DNA from: Anaerolineales bacterium
GTDB taxonomy: Bacteria; Chloroflexota; Anaerolineae; Aggregatilineales; UBA2796
DNA length: 64,000 bases
Assembly (NCBI GenBank): GCA_015075625.1
Contig: JABTTZ010000001.1
Coordinates: 124,001 to 188,000 of the forward strand
Direction: 5' to 3'
Shown one piece after another: positions 10,732 through 18,993 of this stretch; the stretch's first letter is position 1, and the number at the start of each line of letters is the position of its first letter. The position numbers were made by a program, and so were the translations under genes. Under the pieces are notes generated by a model. It made no database searches. It was not told the DNA's origin and saw only the letters and a list, made by a program, of their open reading frames with translations.

Positions 10732-11607
10732 ATGCTCCACATAGTTCGCCCATGGGAACAGATCGATAACGACGTATTAACGGTCTTTTATGCCGACTGC
10801 GCCGCACACGACGGCATACTTGCCGTCCCGCCCCCCCCTTTTTCGGAACTGATTGATCAGCTAAGCGTGCGGACGGTCTGCCTTACCACAGAGGGCGGGA
10901 CGATATGCGCCGCTGGCTATGCCCGCGTTGGGGAGACAACGGCGACACTCTTTGGGGCGGTGCATCCCACCTGGCGCAAACGGGGCTTAGGGCGGGCATT
11001 GATCGCCGCCCTTGAAGATGCCGCCCAACGCCCGATGCTCCATGTGCGTTCGGAGGCGCTTCACCCTGATGCCGAAAGGCTGTTCGCCGCCTGCGGCTAT
11101 CGCAAAGATTTCAGCGAGTTTTGGCTGCGCCGAGACCTCATCGCGCCGATCCCACGCTTTGAACCGCTGCTTGTCGAAACATGGACAATGCGCAACGCCT
11201 CCCGCTTTTTTGAAACCTATGTTGCCGCCTTTAGCACACGTCCGCGTGGGACAACCGATGCCGATGCCAGCGGCTGGATCGCGGAATATGACAGCGACCC
11301 CGATTTTCGCCCCGAATTGTCTTACCTTGCCATGATGGAAGGGCGCGATGCCGCTTTTGTTACCACCTTTGCTGGTAGCCCCCACCCCGACACGGGCTAC
11401 ATTGGGCAGATCGGAACGCACCCCGATTTTCGCAGGCGGGGCATTGCTCAGCGGCTTTTGGGCTTGGTTATGGCACGCTTCGCTGTCAAGCATGTCCCCG
11501 CCCTCGACATCCACGTTGGGGAGGACAACCCAGAGGCGATCCGCGTCTATGAGGGGGTGGGTTTTGTCCGGCAGGGGCGGCGCGGGCGCTATATCAAAAC
11601 GCCGTAA
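10732..11607 (+). CDS. Tandem GNAT-domain acetyltransferase
   Basis: Two GNAT domains are fused. The first (about residues 5-130) has the acetyl-CoA-binding loop as HPTWRKRGLGRALI. The second (about 150-290) has HPDFRRRGIAQRLLGL and ends in the usual NPEAIRVYEGVGFVRQG. The substrate is unknown; such tandem proteins often keep only one active domain. The ATG start lies about 49 bases after the Uma2 stop. 291 residues. Confidence 0.82.
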   Translation: MLHIVRPWEQIDNDVLTVFYADCAAHDGILAVPPPPFSELIDQLSVRTVCLTTEGGTICAAGYARVGETTATLFGAVHPTWRKRGLGRALIAALEDAAQRPMLHVRSEALHPDAERLFAACGYRKDFSEFWLRRDLIAPIPRFEPLLVETWTMRNASRFFETYVAAFSTRPRGTTDADASGWIAEYDSDPDFRPELSYLAMMEGRDAAFVTTFAGSPHPDTGYIGQIGTHPDFRRRGIAQRLLGLVMARFAVKHVPALDIHVGEDNPEAIRVYEGVGFVRQGRRGRYIKTP

Positions 11608-11690
11608 ATACGGCTGAGGATACTCCCCTAGGATTTAGGCAATTGAACATGTTTACTCCGTATTTATCAAAAGGGGGTGAGGTGTATTCA

Positions 11691-11747
11691 AGCCCCGAAG
11701 GGGCGGCTGCTTTCAGCCCGCTGCTTTAGTGGCGGGCGCTCACGGAC
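11691..11747 (+). repeat. REP-like double hairpin, family A copy
   Basis: Two adjoining palindromes are seen: GCCCCGAAGGGGC (11692-11704), then CAGCCCGCTGCTTTAGTGGC around a TTTA loop. Five further copies are at 14774-14802, 24201-24250, 39357-39409, 47891-47940 and 57857-57903, in either orientation and always between genes. They resemble bacterial REP elements mobilised by REP-associated transposases, but no such transposase is in this window. Confidence 0.65.
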
Positions 11748-12011
11748 GGCGATGGGCGCAAGCATTGCGCCCCTAATCTCAACAGCCCCTAGTTCCCGGA
11801 CAAGCCTTTTAGCGGCGGGATCATAAGCGCTCTTCCCCTTTTCACCGTCGTCGCACTTAGCGGCAATCCAACCAACAAGGGTGCTGCAATAGATGAGTAT
11901 CTTCTCATTTTAAATGGGTGGTTGCCTCTTGACCGCCCTTGCGGGTAAGATTATCAAGGTATGTGGCGCACAAAACGCCACTCCGTGATTCTAACCGTCT
12001 CTAACTAAATC
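11748..12011. other. Gene-free stretch upstream of the peptide-binding protein
   Basis: No coding region can be supported here. At 11788-11820 lies a sequence CTAGTTCCCGGACAAGCCTT that recurs at about 57932-57951 and, inverted and slightly changed, near 47834 and 57656. The rest has no recognised structure and probably carries the promoter of the gene that starts at 12029. Confidence 0.4.
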
Positions 12012-12028
12012 TTTTGGAGGATGGTACT

Positions 12029-13822
12029 ATGCGTAAGTTTCATTTGAAGGGGCTGCTGCCCGTTCTCGCGTTGGTGGCGATTGCTCTCGCTCCCGTTGGG
12101 ACGCTCTCAGCCGCCGTTGCCGCCCCTGAAAACGTTGTTGTGATCGCCAGCCCGATGGCACAGGCAACCGAGCCTGTCACCATCTACGGCGCGACCACCG
12201 CTCAAATTAACAGCCTTGACCCCCAATACGCCGAAGATTCCGTTTCCATCCCGCCAGTGGAAAATCTGTTCCTCGGTCTGACCGATCTCGACCCTAAGAC
12301 GACGGCTGTCCGCCCCGAAGCGGCGTCGAAGTGGGAAGTGAACGAGGCAGGCGACACCTGGACGTTCACCCTCCGCGATGACATCCCATGGGTCCGTTAC
12401 AACCCCGCCACGAAGGAAACCACCGAAATCCGCAAGGTGACGGCGCAAGACTTCGAGTACGGGATCAAGCGTGCCTGCAACCCCAACACAACCTCCTACT
12501 ACGCCTCCGTTGTGGCGGCAATGATCGAGGGCTGTGATACGGCACGTGCCATTGACCCTGCTGCCTTCAAGCCCGAAGACCTTGATCAGGTTGGCGTGAA
12601 GTCGCTTAGCGATACCCAGTTGGAAGTCAAGACGAAGGGACCCTTGGGTTTCTTCCTCAGCGCCAGTGGTATGTGGGTACTGCGTGCCACCCCGAAGGAA
12701 GCCATTGAAGAATTCGGTGATCGCTGGACAGAGCCGGGCAACATTATCACGAATGGTCCGTTCGTCCTTGCCGAATGGGACAAGCCGGTCAACCGTGTAT
12801 TCCTCAAGAACACCCTCTATCCCGAAGCCGTCAATGACAACTACGGTGGCAACATCGAGCGTGTCAGCACGATTGTCGTCGGTGATGGTGGGTCGATCTG
12901 GAGTCTCTACCAGAACAGCGAAATCGAGTCCTCTGGCGTTCCTGCGGCTGAACTTCAGCGCGTGCGTGGCGATGCCGAACTGAGCAAAGAACTGCGCCAG
13001 ACGAGCGACCTTGCCGTGTTCTACTTTGGGTTCATGTTCGATAAAGCGCCGTTCGATAACGTCCATGTTCGCCGCGCCTTCAGCGCCGCGCTGGATCGCA
13101 AGGCGTTTGTGAGCGAAACCCAGCAAGATCAGGGTGTGCCAATGGCGCACTTCATGCCCCCCGGTATTCGCGGCGCAGTGCCGATCAACGAGGTTGGTAT
13201 TGGGCAGCCCGATACCCCCGGCTTTGATGCTGCTTTTGCCAAGAGCGAGATGGAGGCAGGCGGCTTCCCGAACTGCGAAGGCTTCCCCGAAGTCAATATC
13301 GCCGTATATCAGGGCGCCAGCGATTGGGCGCAGTTCCTCCAGAACGCTGTCCAAACGAACCTCGGCTGTGATCCTTCCAAGATCATCATTGAGGAAGTTG
13401 AATTCGGCGTCCTGCTCAGCACCATCAAACGGGCAACCCCCGTTGCGCAGCGCCCGCACATGTTCACCCTCGGTTGGGGACCGGACTACCCGGATGCCCA
13501 CAACTGGATTCATGACGTGCTAAGCTGCAATGCCGATAACCCCTTCAACCGCCCCTGTGACGAGGCGCTTGATGGCAAGATCGACGCCGCCGCAACGGAA
13601 ACCGATCCGTTGAAGCGTGAGCAGATGTACCGTGAATTGGAAGAAGCCTTCTTTGGCGCAGACGGGGTGTTCCCCATCGCGCCGTTGTTCTTGAACATCA
13701 ATATCTTCATGGTCAAGCCATGGTACACGGGCTTCTTCGAGACCGACGGTCTCTTTGGCGGTCCGCACTGGAACAGCCGGAAGGTTGACCAAGCCGCACA
13801 GCTTGCTGCTCGCGGGAACTAG
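12029..13822 (+). CDS. Peptide/oligopeptide ABC transporter substrate-binding protein (SBP family 5)
   Basis: This is an exported solute-binding protein of the OppA/DppA type. The start is ATG 12029 with TTTTGGAGG eight bases upstream. A signal peptide (LLPVLALVAIALAPVGTLSA, about residues 9-28) lacks a lipobox cysteine in the usual position. Family marks include the early LDPQYAEDS stretch, the EAASKWEVNEAGDTWTFTL block, FEYGIKRACNP and VRRAFSAALDRKAFV. About 597 residues, a normal size. No permease or ATPase genes follow; three strong hairpins close the unit, so it is transcribed alone. The ligand could be peptides, nickel or glycans. Confidence 0.87.
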   Translation: MRKFHLKGLLPVLALVAIALAPVGTLSAAVAAPENVVVIASPMAQATEPVTIYGATTAQINSLDPQYAEDSVSIPPVENLFLGLTDLDPKTTAVRPEAASKWEVNEAGDTWTFTLRDDIPWVRYNPATKETTEIRKVTAQDFEYGIKRACNPNTTSYYASVVAAMIEGCDTARAIDPAAFKPEDLDQVGVKSLSDTQLEVKTKGPLGFFLSASGMWVLRATPKEAIEEFGDRWTEPGNIITNGPFVLAEWDKPVNRVFLKNTLYPEAVNDNYGGNIERVSTIVVGDGGSIWSLYQNSEIESSGVPAAELQRVRGDAELSKELRQTSDLAVFYFGFMFDKAPFDNVHVRRAFSAALDRKAFVSETQQDQGVPMAHFMPPGIRGAVPINEVGIGQPDTPGFDAAFAKSEMEAGGFPNCEGFPEVNIAVYQGASDWAQFLQNAVQTNLGCDPSKIIIEEVEFGVLLSTIKRATPVAQRPHMFTLGWGPDYPDAHNWIHDVLSCNADNPFNRPCDEALDGKIDAAATETDPLKREQMYRELEEAFFGADGVFPIAPLFLNINIFMVKPWYTGFFETDGLFGGPHWNSRKVDQAAQLAARGN

Positions 13823-13837
13823 CCTCAAATCGATGGG

Positions 13838-13908
13838 GTGATCTTCTAAACAGGATCACCTCAATAGGAAAAGCGTGGGGTGATCCCAATAATACAGGAT
13901 CACTCCCC
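13838..13908. repeat. Two consecutive GGATCAC hairpins
   Basis: The first hairpin pairs GGTGATC (13838-13844) with GATCACC (13854-13860). The second pairs GGGGTGATCC (13877-13886) with GGATCACTCCCC (13897-13908). The arms of the two are nearly the same, which suggests duplication. They lie between the binding-protein stop and the terminator. Confidence 0.6.
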
Positions 13909-13913
13909 CATTC

Positions 13914-13938
13914 ACCCGGCGTTATGCCGGGTTTTCGT
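13914..13938 (+). terminator. Rho-independent terminator of the peptide-binding protein gene
   Basis: ACCCGGC (13914-13920) and GCCGGGT (13926-13932) form a seven-base-pair stem with a five-base loop, followed by TTTCGTT. Confidence 0.75.
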
Positions 13939-13970
13939 TGTCTCACCTAACCCATGAAGGACACATCCCT

Positions 13971-14768
13971 GTGACTGGCACATTCCTCAATCTGATCACG
14001 ATCATTTTAGGCAGCCTCGTCGGGCTTTTGATAGGCAACCGGCTGACGGAGAAAATGCAAGAATCAGTGATGATGGGCTTGGGCTGCGTCACCTTGACCA
14101 TTGGCGTCCAAAATGCGATGGGCAGCGGCAACATTATCCTTCCGGTGCTGGCAATCGCTGTGGGGGCAATCGTGGGCGAGGCACTCGATCTCGATGGGGC
14201 GTTAAAGCGCTTCGGCGGCTGGTTGCAGAGTCGCGTCGCCGCGATGGGCGTTTCGGAGAGCGCTGCTGACATAACCAAAGCCGATCAGGGGCGGATACGC
14301 TTCATCACCGGCTTTGTCACCGCCAGCTTACTGTTCTGCATCGGACCGATGGCGGTGTTGGGGTCGATCCAAAACGGTATTGATGTGAACGAAGTCCGCC
14401 TGTTGGCGATCAAATCGACGCTCGATCTCTTTGCATCGGCGGCGTTGGCGTCCACCTTAGGGATAGGCGTCATGTTCTCGATTATTCCCACCCTTCTGTT
14501 GCAAGGTGGCTTTTCTGTGGTGGGGATGTTCATTGCGCGGGCAGCAGCGGCAGGAACAGCGGCAACTATCGGCTTATCGCGCACGAATCCCTACCTTGTT
14601 GAACTCTCGGCAACGGGTGGTTTGGTGTTGATTGCCCTCGCCTTCATCTTGATGAATATGAAACAATCGCGGGTGGCAAATTTCCTTCCTGCGCTGGTCA
14701 TTGCGCCCTTGCTGGTGGGCTTAGCCGCGCTGCTGAATATCGCCATTTACCCCCCGCCCATTCCCTAA
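13971..14768 (+). CDS. DUF554 family membrane protein
   Basis: DUF554 (YqgA-like) proteins are predicted transporters or channels of unknown substrate. The start GTG 13971 has AAGGA upstream and reads MTGTFLNLITIILGSLVGLL. Seven or so hydrophobic segments are spread over 266 residues. The signature IGVQNAMGSGN with LAIAVGAIVGEALDLDGAL occupies about residues 46-83, and FCIGPMAVLGSIQNG lies near 118-132. It begins just after a terminator and is a single-gene unit. Confidence 0.83.
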   Translation: MTGTFLNLITIILGSLVGLLIGNRLTEKMQESVMMGLGCVTLTIGVQNAMGSGNIILPVLAIAVGAIVGEALDLDGALKRFGGWLQSRVAAMGVSESAADITKADQGRIRFITGFVTASLLFCIGPMAVLGSIQNGIDVNEVRLLAIKSTLDLFASAALASTLGIGVMFSIIPTLLLQGGFSVVGMFIARAAAAGTAATIGLSRTNPYLVELSATGGLVLIALAFILMNMKQSRVANFLPALVIAPLLVGLAALLNIAIYPPPIP

Positions 14769-14773
14769 GTGTC

Positions 14774-14802
14774 CCTGGCGCTTTAGCGCCGGGCTGAAAG
14801 CC
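14774..14802 (-). repeat. REP-like hairpin, family A copy
   Basis: CCTGGCGC and GCGCCGGG pair around a TTTA loop, followed by GCTGAAAGCC, the same layout as the copies at 47891 and 39357. It follows the DUF554 stop codon and may help end transcription between two convergent genes. Confidence 0.55.
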
Positions 14803-14878
14803 GTCACCCTTTGTGCGGGTGGAAAGGGATATTCCTACATCCCCTTACATTCCCATCGGGGGTTTGTTTTGGTTGCCC

Positions 14879-15529
14879 TTAGCCAGCGAGGATTTCGGCA
14901 AGTTTTTCCTCATTTTCTGTCCGGGCGCGAATGGCAATCGGCGCGGCAAGCAGCCGGCGCAGTTCGCCTTCGCTGATCGGATTCTCGTAGTACAGACGGA
15001 ACATCTCACCCGCTGTGATCAACACATCACCCGTATAGGGTTCAAGGCGCACCGCATCACCGGCTTGGACGCACCCGGTCTGAATCACGCGGCAGTACAA
15101 GCCCGGACGTTCCGCCGCCCGAAAGCGCTTCACAAAGGTGGGATCGCCCATCCGCGTTGCCAATGTTACACAGGGGATGCGCGGCGAGGTGATTTCCAAG
15201 ATAACCTCTCCTACATGGAGGCGATCTCCAATGTGTAGTGGGGCAGATTCCAACCCACTGATAGTGAGGTTATCCCCGAACATCCCCGGCTCAAGATCAT
15301 GCCCCAACTGTGTCCCCCACCACGCATAATCGATGTCACCATAGACATACACCGCCTGATCCGGTCCGCCGTGATGTTTTTTGTTCATCACGTTGTCCCC
15401 CTCCAAGCCCAATGCGTTGATCTGAACGGGATTGGGCGTGGTGTGTTTGTAGATTCCGGTGATGATTTCAACCTTACCGCCTCGGTTCATGGGCTGCGGC
15501 GTACCAAGATTCACGCTGAGAAGGTGCAT
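14879..15529 (-). CDS. MOSC domain-containing protein (YiiM-like)
   Basis: MOSC domains act on molybdenum cofactor or on thiol and hydroxylamine substrates. Marks are HGGPDQAVYVYGDIDYAWW near residues 53-71, PGMFGDNLTISGL near 80-92, and the cysteine-bearing SPRIPCVTLATRM near 113-125, where the conserved Cys is expected to bind or be persulfidated. Length 216, as for the E. coli YiiM group (6-N-hydroxylaminopurine resistance). The gene is downstream of greA on the same strand with a 28-base gap. Confidence 0.83.
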   Translation of the reverse strand: MHLLSVNLGTPQPMNRGGKVEIITGIYKHTTPNPVQINALGLEGDNVMNKKHHGGPDQAVYVYGDIDYAWWGTQLGHDLEPGMFGDNLTISGLESAPLHIGDRLHVGEVILEITSPRIPCVTLATRMGDPTFVKRFRAAERPGLYCRVIQTGCVQAGDAVRLEPYTGDVLITAGEMFRLYYENPISEGELRRLLAAPIAIRARTENEEKLAEILAG

Positions 15530-15557
15530 GATCGTTCTCGCTTATAAAGAGCTAGAC

Positions 15558-16025
15558 CTATTTAATGGCTTTAATGACAAAGGTGACCACCCCACTGGGG
15601 GTTTCCACCTTCACCTTGTTCCCTTGTTTCTTGCCTAAGAGAGATTTTCCCAACGGGCTTTCGTTAGAAATTCTCCCCTCGCGGGGGTTTGCCTCCGCCG
15701 CACCGACGATAATGTAGGTTTCTGGGGGGTCGTTCCCTTCCTGAACGGTCACTTCGCTGCCAACTTGGATCGTCTTGCCCCTTGTTTTGTCATTGCTGAT
15801 GATCGTTGCCGCCCGCAGAAGTTCCTCAAGGTGATTGATGCGCCCTTCGAGGAATGCCTGCTGCTCTTTGGCATCTTGGTAATCGGCGTTTTCAGAAAGG
15901 TCGCCCTGCGAGATCGCCTCTTTTAATTTGGCGGCAAGTTCGGGGCGCTTTACCGTTTTTAACTCATCAAGTTCACGGCGCAGTTCAGCCGCGCCTTCCT
16001 CGGTGAGGTATTGAACATCGCTCAT
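15558..16025 (-). CDS. greA: Transcription elongation factor GreA
   Basis: GreA inserts its coiled coil into the RNA polymerase secondary channel and stimulates cleavage of backtracked RNA. The coiled-coil tip motif GDLSENADYQDAKE, with the two acidic residues, lies near residues 41-54. The C-terminal FKBP-like domain ends with ESPLGKSLLGKKQGNKV. Length 155, the standard size. A good AGGAGG-type site precedes the ATG. It is the second gene of a likely three-gene minus-strand unit (16053 gene, greA, MOSC gene). Confidence 0.95.
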   Translation of the reverse strand: MSDVQYLTEEGAAELRRELDELKTVKRPELAAKLKEAISQGDLSENADYQDAKEQQAFLEGRINHLEELLRAATIISNDKTRGKTIQVGSEVTVQEGNDPPETYIIVGAAEANPREGRISNESPLGKSLLGKKQGNKVKVETPSGVVTFVIKAIK

Positions 16026-16052
16026 CGGATGCAGTTCCTCCTAAGCGGGGTG

Positions 16053-16358
16053 CTAACGGGGCAGAACCACCGCAATAATGATGATCAAGACGAACAATGC
16101 ACCAGCCAAAACCGCTAAATTACGAAGGTCTTTTAAGACATAAGCGTAATCTTGGCGCAATTCCTCTTGGGTGGGGATGCGCCGGCTGGCAGACCCCATG
16201 ACCGAACGGCTGGCAACGCGCACGGTTGCCCCGCCTGCCACCATCACCTCGCCTTTATCGGCTTTCTTCTCTTTATCTTGCCCGCTCAGTTCGGCGCGGG
16301 CGCGTTCCAAGACATCCGCCGATAAATTCGGGCGGCGCTCACTCTTTTTCTTTGCCAT
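16053..16358 (-). CDS. Hypothetical small C-terminally anchored membrane protein
   Basis: This protein of 101 residues starts with a basic stretch (MAKKKSERRP) and ends with one membrane helix (about residues 80-98, LAVLAGALFVLIIIIAVVL). The cytoplasmic part is charged, with LSADVLERARAELSGQDKEKK. I know no family for it. It starts the unit that leads into greA, 27 bases downstream. The tail-anchored layout and charged N-part suggest a role at the membrane, but nothing more can be said. Confidence 0.7.
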   Translation of the reverse strand: MAKKKSERRPNLSADVLERARAELSGQDKEKKADKGEVMVAGGATVRVASRSVMGSASRRIPTQEELRQDYAYVLKDLRNLAVLAGALFVLIIIIAVVLPR

Positions 16359-16497
16359 GGATGGCTCTCCTCAGAATTAGGTTTGTTTTTTTAGGGTTGC
16401 CCAAGCGCTTATTTTACCATATGGGGCAGCGTCGCTAAAGGAACGAATCATGAAAACAAGGAGGGACGGATTGGGAATCGTTTGTCTCAAGAAGGGC

Positions 16498-16503
16498 TAT
16501 AAT
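16498..16503 (+). promoter_or_regulatory. Probable -10 element of the DinB-like gene
   Basis: TATAAT lies 34 bases upstream of ATG 16537. It falls inside the longer open frame that begins at 16450 and therefore supports the shorter start. No clear -35 box was found. Confidence 0.45.
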
Positions 16504-16536
16504 CAGGTTGCCTTACCTGCTGAGGAAAATCCGATC

Positions 16537-17010
16537 ATGAATCCACTTCTTGAGACATGGCAGATCAACGCCCGCATCACCCTCTATGTGCTGGGCGCGG
16601 TTGCTCCTGAGGCACTGAAGGCGGGAAAGGCGCTCAAACTGCGCACTGTTGCCGCGCAGTTTGCCCATATCCACAACGTGCGTCTCATGTGGCTGAAAGA
16701 GGCTGCCCCCGATCTATTGGAGGGGTTGGATGCTTCTGGCGCAGGGAAATTTGATCTTGCCCTCAACCCCGATGCCACTGAACTGCGAACGGCATTAGAC
16801 GCATCGGCGGGAGCGATCAGCGTGTTGCTTGAACGGGGGTTGGAGTCTGGAAAGATTAGAGGGTTTAAACCCCATGCGACGGCGTTCCTCGGCTATTTGA
16901 TCGCCCACGAATCGTACCATCGCGCCGAAATTGGGATCATCCTCACCCACGCCGGACATCCACTTGAGAAAAAGGTTGCCTTTGGCATGTGGGAATGGGG
17001 CGTGCGGTGA
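16537..17010 (+). CDS. DinB family protein
   Basis: DinB-like proteins are four-helix bundles with a metal site made of three histidines; several are thiol S-transferases. Here FAHIHNVRLMWL (residues about 43-54) and IAHESYHRAEIGIIL (about 127-141) carry the expected histidines. ATG 16537 has GAGGA ten bases upstream and a TATAAT further up, so it is preferred to the in-frame ATG at 16450. Length 157, typical. The stop overlaps the next start (GTGA at 17007-17010), which implies translational coupling. Confidence 0.78.
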   Translation: MNPLLETWQINARITLYVLGAVAPEALKAGKALKLRTVAAQFAHIHNVRLMWLKEAAPDLLEGLDASGAGKFDLALNPDATELRTALDASAGAISVLLERGLESGKIRGFKPHATAFLGYLIAHESYHRAEIGIILTHAGHPLEKKVAFGMWEWGVR

Positions 17011-17891
17011 GGGTTGTCTCAGAGGGCAGTAGTCTGCACCTCTACAGCGAACGTGCCGATAGATTCGGTCCTGATGGGTTGATGCTGACCTATCAGACCG
17101 CCCCCCCCATGCCTGCCGTCCATGCGCCGCGCCCCTACATCCACCCCCTGTATTCGCCACGCGGCGTTCTGCTCACCGAGGACGCCCCGCCCGATCACCC
17201 CTGGCATCGGGGCTTATCGATGACCTTTGTCGATGTGTCCGGGGTGAATTTCTGGGGTGGGCATACCTATCTTCAGGATCACGGTTATGTGCTGCTGGCG
17301 AATCACGGGCGAGTGGATCTGCTCAACCAAACCGTGCGTCTTCAAGGGGAGGGCAGCGGCGCTGCCTTTCATGAAACGTGGGCGTGGCGGAACGCTACCG
17401 GAGACGTGCTGCTGACGGAGGCGCGGCGGTGGGAGGTTTCTATTCCCCTCTTAGACCAACCAATACTCGTGATCACCATTTTCTCAAGATTCACAAACAG
17501 CACCGCGCATCCCTTACGGTTCGGCTCGCCCTGGACACAAGGGCGGGCGGGCGTGGGCTATGGCGGGTTATTTTGGCGCTTGCCCGCCGCGCTCACAGGG
17601 GGGACGTTTAATGCCCAGAGCGAAGCGGAGGTACTGAGCGCCCCCGATCCGTATGGGGTGGATAAGATGCATTACCACCTTGCTGGACGGCTTGACCTTC
17701 ATTGGGAGGCGCGGCAGTTCCTGCCAGAGCAGATTCGGGCGACGGCATGGTTTGTCCGTCAGAAGGACTACCTCGGCATATGCGCCGCCTTTCCTTATGA
17801 GCGGCACTACGACCTCTTGCCGAGGGAGCGGCTTTACTTCTGGCATACGCTGAGCATGAGCGATGTTTATTGCAGTACCCTCACTGGTTGA
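17007..17891 (+). CDS. PmoA family (DUF6807) protein
   Basis: The family is an uncharacterised, probably carbohydrate-related beta-sandwich group. The mark is RPYIHPLYSPRGVLLTED followed by PPDHPWHRGL near residues 42-70, then VNFWGGHTY and, later, the FGSPWTQGRAGVGYGGLFWR stretch. GTG 17007 overlaps the dinB stop by four bases; ATG 16995 and GTG 16989 are alternatives. The last seven codons and the stop (VYCSTLTG) lie inside repeat copy 2, which starts at 17872, so the original C-terminus may have been replaced. Confidence 0.72.
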   Translation: MRVVSEGSSLHLYSERADRFGPDGLMLTYQTAPPMPAVHAPRPYIHPLYSPRGVLLTEDAPPDHPWHRGLSMTFVDVSGVNFWGGHTYLQDHGYVLLANHGRVDLLNQTVRLQGEGSGAAFHETWAWRNATGDVLLTEARRWEVSIPLLDQPILVITIFSRFTNSTAHPLRFGSPWTQGRAGVGYGGLFWRLPAALTGGTFNAQSEAEVLSAPDPYGVDKMHYHLAGRLDLHWEARQFLPEQIRATAWFVRQKDYLGICAAFPYERHYDLLPRERLYFWHTLSMSDVYCSTLTG

Positions 17892-18030
17892 ACTGCAACC
17901 AGCCTTCTTACAAGAAGGACGGGCGTCGTTCGTTTTCCCTTGATCACCACCGCCTGCCTATCGGTAAGCATATCGTGCTAAGCGGGCTGTCAACCACTGA
18001 GGGGTCAATCTCACTGAAAAATGCTGTAGG
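17872..18030 (+). repeat. Dispersed structured element, copy 2 of 3
   Basis: This copy is about 159 bases and keeps both left-end hairpins: CTGGTTG and CAACCAG around loop AACTG, then CCTTCT and AGAAGG around TACA. It supplies the stop codon of the DUF6807 gene and ends three bases before the thrB stop codon on the other strand, so it fills the whole convergent gap. Compared with copy 1, the middle part (TATCGGTAAGCATATCGTG) has substitutions. Confidence 0.75.
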
Positions 18031-18033
18031 TGT

Positions 18034-18993
18034 TTAGGCGATCACCCGCCATGTCGTTCCCGCTGCCGCCGGACGGGTCACTTGGGCGCTGAAGCCTATG
18101 CCCATCCCATAATAGACCTGAAACATCCCCTCCATGACGCGCTCGGCGGCGGACTTCGATTCGGTGAAGGAACAGATCGTTGGGCCCGACCCGCTGATCA
18201 CCGTTGCTAATGCGCCGCGTTCCGCTGCCGCTACTCGCACTGCCCCTAACCCAGGGATCAGGTGTTCACGGGCGGGTTCAACGACCTGATCGTACATCAT
18301 CGCCCGTCCCATAAGCGCCACATCACTGCGATAGAGGGCATGGATGAACAGCCCTAGCCCGCCCGTTTGATGCACCATCGTAGCAAGGGACACCTCACGG
18401 GGGAGGACAGCACGCGCCTCTTTTGTGGGGACGGCAACATCGGGGGTACAGATTGTTGCCCATAGTGTAGGCGGCACAGGCAGGGCGAACAACTGGCTCG
18501 CCTCCAATCCGGTGACGAGGACGAGTCCGCCGATGACCGCTGGGGCAACATTATCGACATGGCGTCCGCTGACAACGGCTTCCCCCTCCACCGCCGCCGC
18601 AATGACCATCCCCACATCTCCCCGCCCGCCAAAGAGGGCATTGACCGCCACCGCCCCGCCCGCCGCACTCGCCGCGCTGCTGCCCAAGCCGCTGGCAAGG
18701 GGCAGCCCCTTTTCTATCGTCAGGCAGACGCCCTGATCGGCAATATTCAAGGCATTCAACATTGCCTGTGCTGCAATACCCGCTGTGTTCTTTGCTGATT
18801 CGCGGGGGAGACGCCCGCCATCACCGCGAATGTCGTTAATCAGGACGCCGGGAGTTTCCGTTCGCTCGGCATAGATGGTGTCAAAGGGCTGTTCAAACGC
18901 CATGCCCAAGACATCGAAGCCAATGCCCAAATTGGCAATGGTCGCCGGAGCGCGAACTTCCACCCGGCGCGGCAGATCATCATAGAGACTCAT
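18034..18993 (-). CDS. thrB: Homoserine kinase
   Basis: This GHMP kinase phosphorylates homoserine to O-phosphohomoserine in the threonine pathway. Marks are VRAPATIANLGIGFDVLGMA at the N-terminus, the ATP-binding loop GLPLASGLGSSAASAAGG near residues 92-109, and the late ISGSGPTICSF motif near 264-274. Length 319, normal. Its start overlaps the stop of the upstream cystathionine-type gene by four bases (ATGA), so the two are coupled. Threonine synthase lies separately at 53750-55063. Confidence 0.92.
   Translation of the reverse strand: MSLYDDLPRRVEVRAPATIANLGIGFDVLGMAFEQPFDTIYAERTETPGVLINDIRGDGGRLPRESAKNTAGIAAQAMLNALNIADQGVCLTIEKGLPLASGLGSSAASAAGGAVAVNALFGGRGDVGMVIAAAVEGEAVVSGRHVDNVAPAVIGGLVLVTGLEASQLFALPVPPTLWATICTPDVAVPTKEARAVLPREVSLATMVHQTGGLGLFIHALYRSDVALMGRAMMYDQVVEPAREHLIPGLGAVRVAAAERGALATVISGSGPTICSFTESKSAAERVMEGMFQVYYGMGIGFSAQVTRPAAAGTTWRVIA

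Noticed and set aside
12107-13513. Minus-strand open frame of 468 codons opposite the peptide-binding protein gene
   Set aside because: It mirrors the codon bias of the true gene, has no family motif, and the plus-strand gene has a signal peptide, a good ribosome-binding site and a terminator.
16450-16536. Extended N-terminus of the DinB-like protein
   Set aside because: A TATAAT and a ribosome-binding site lie inside this stretch, and the fold begins at ATG 16537.
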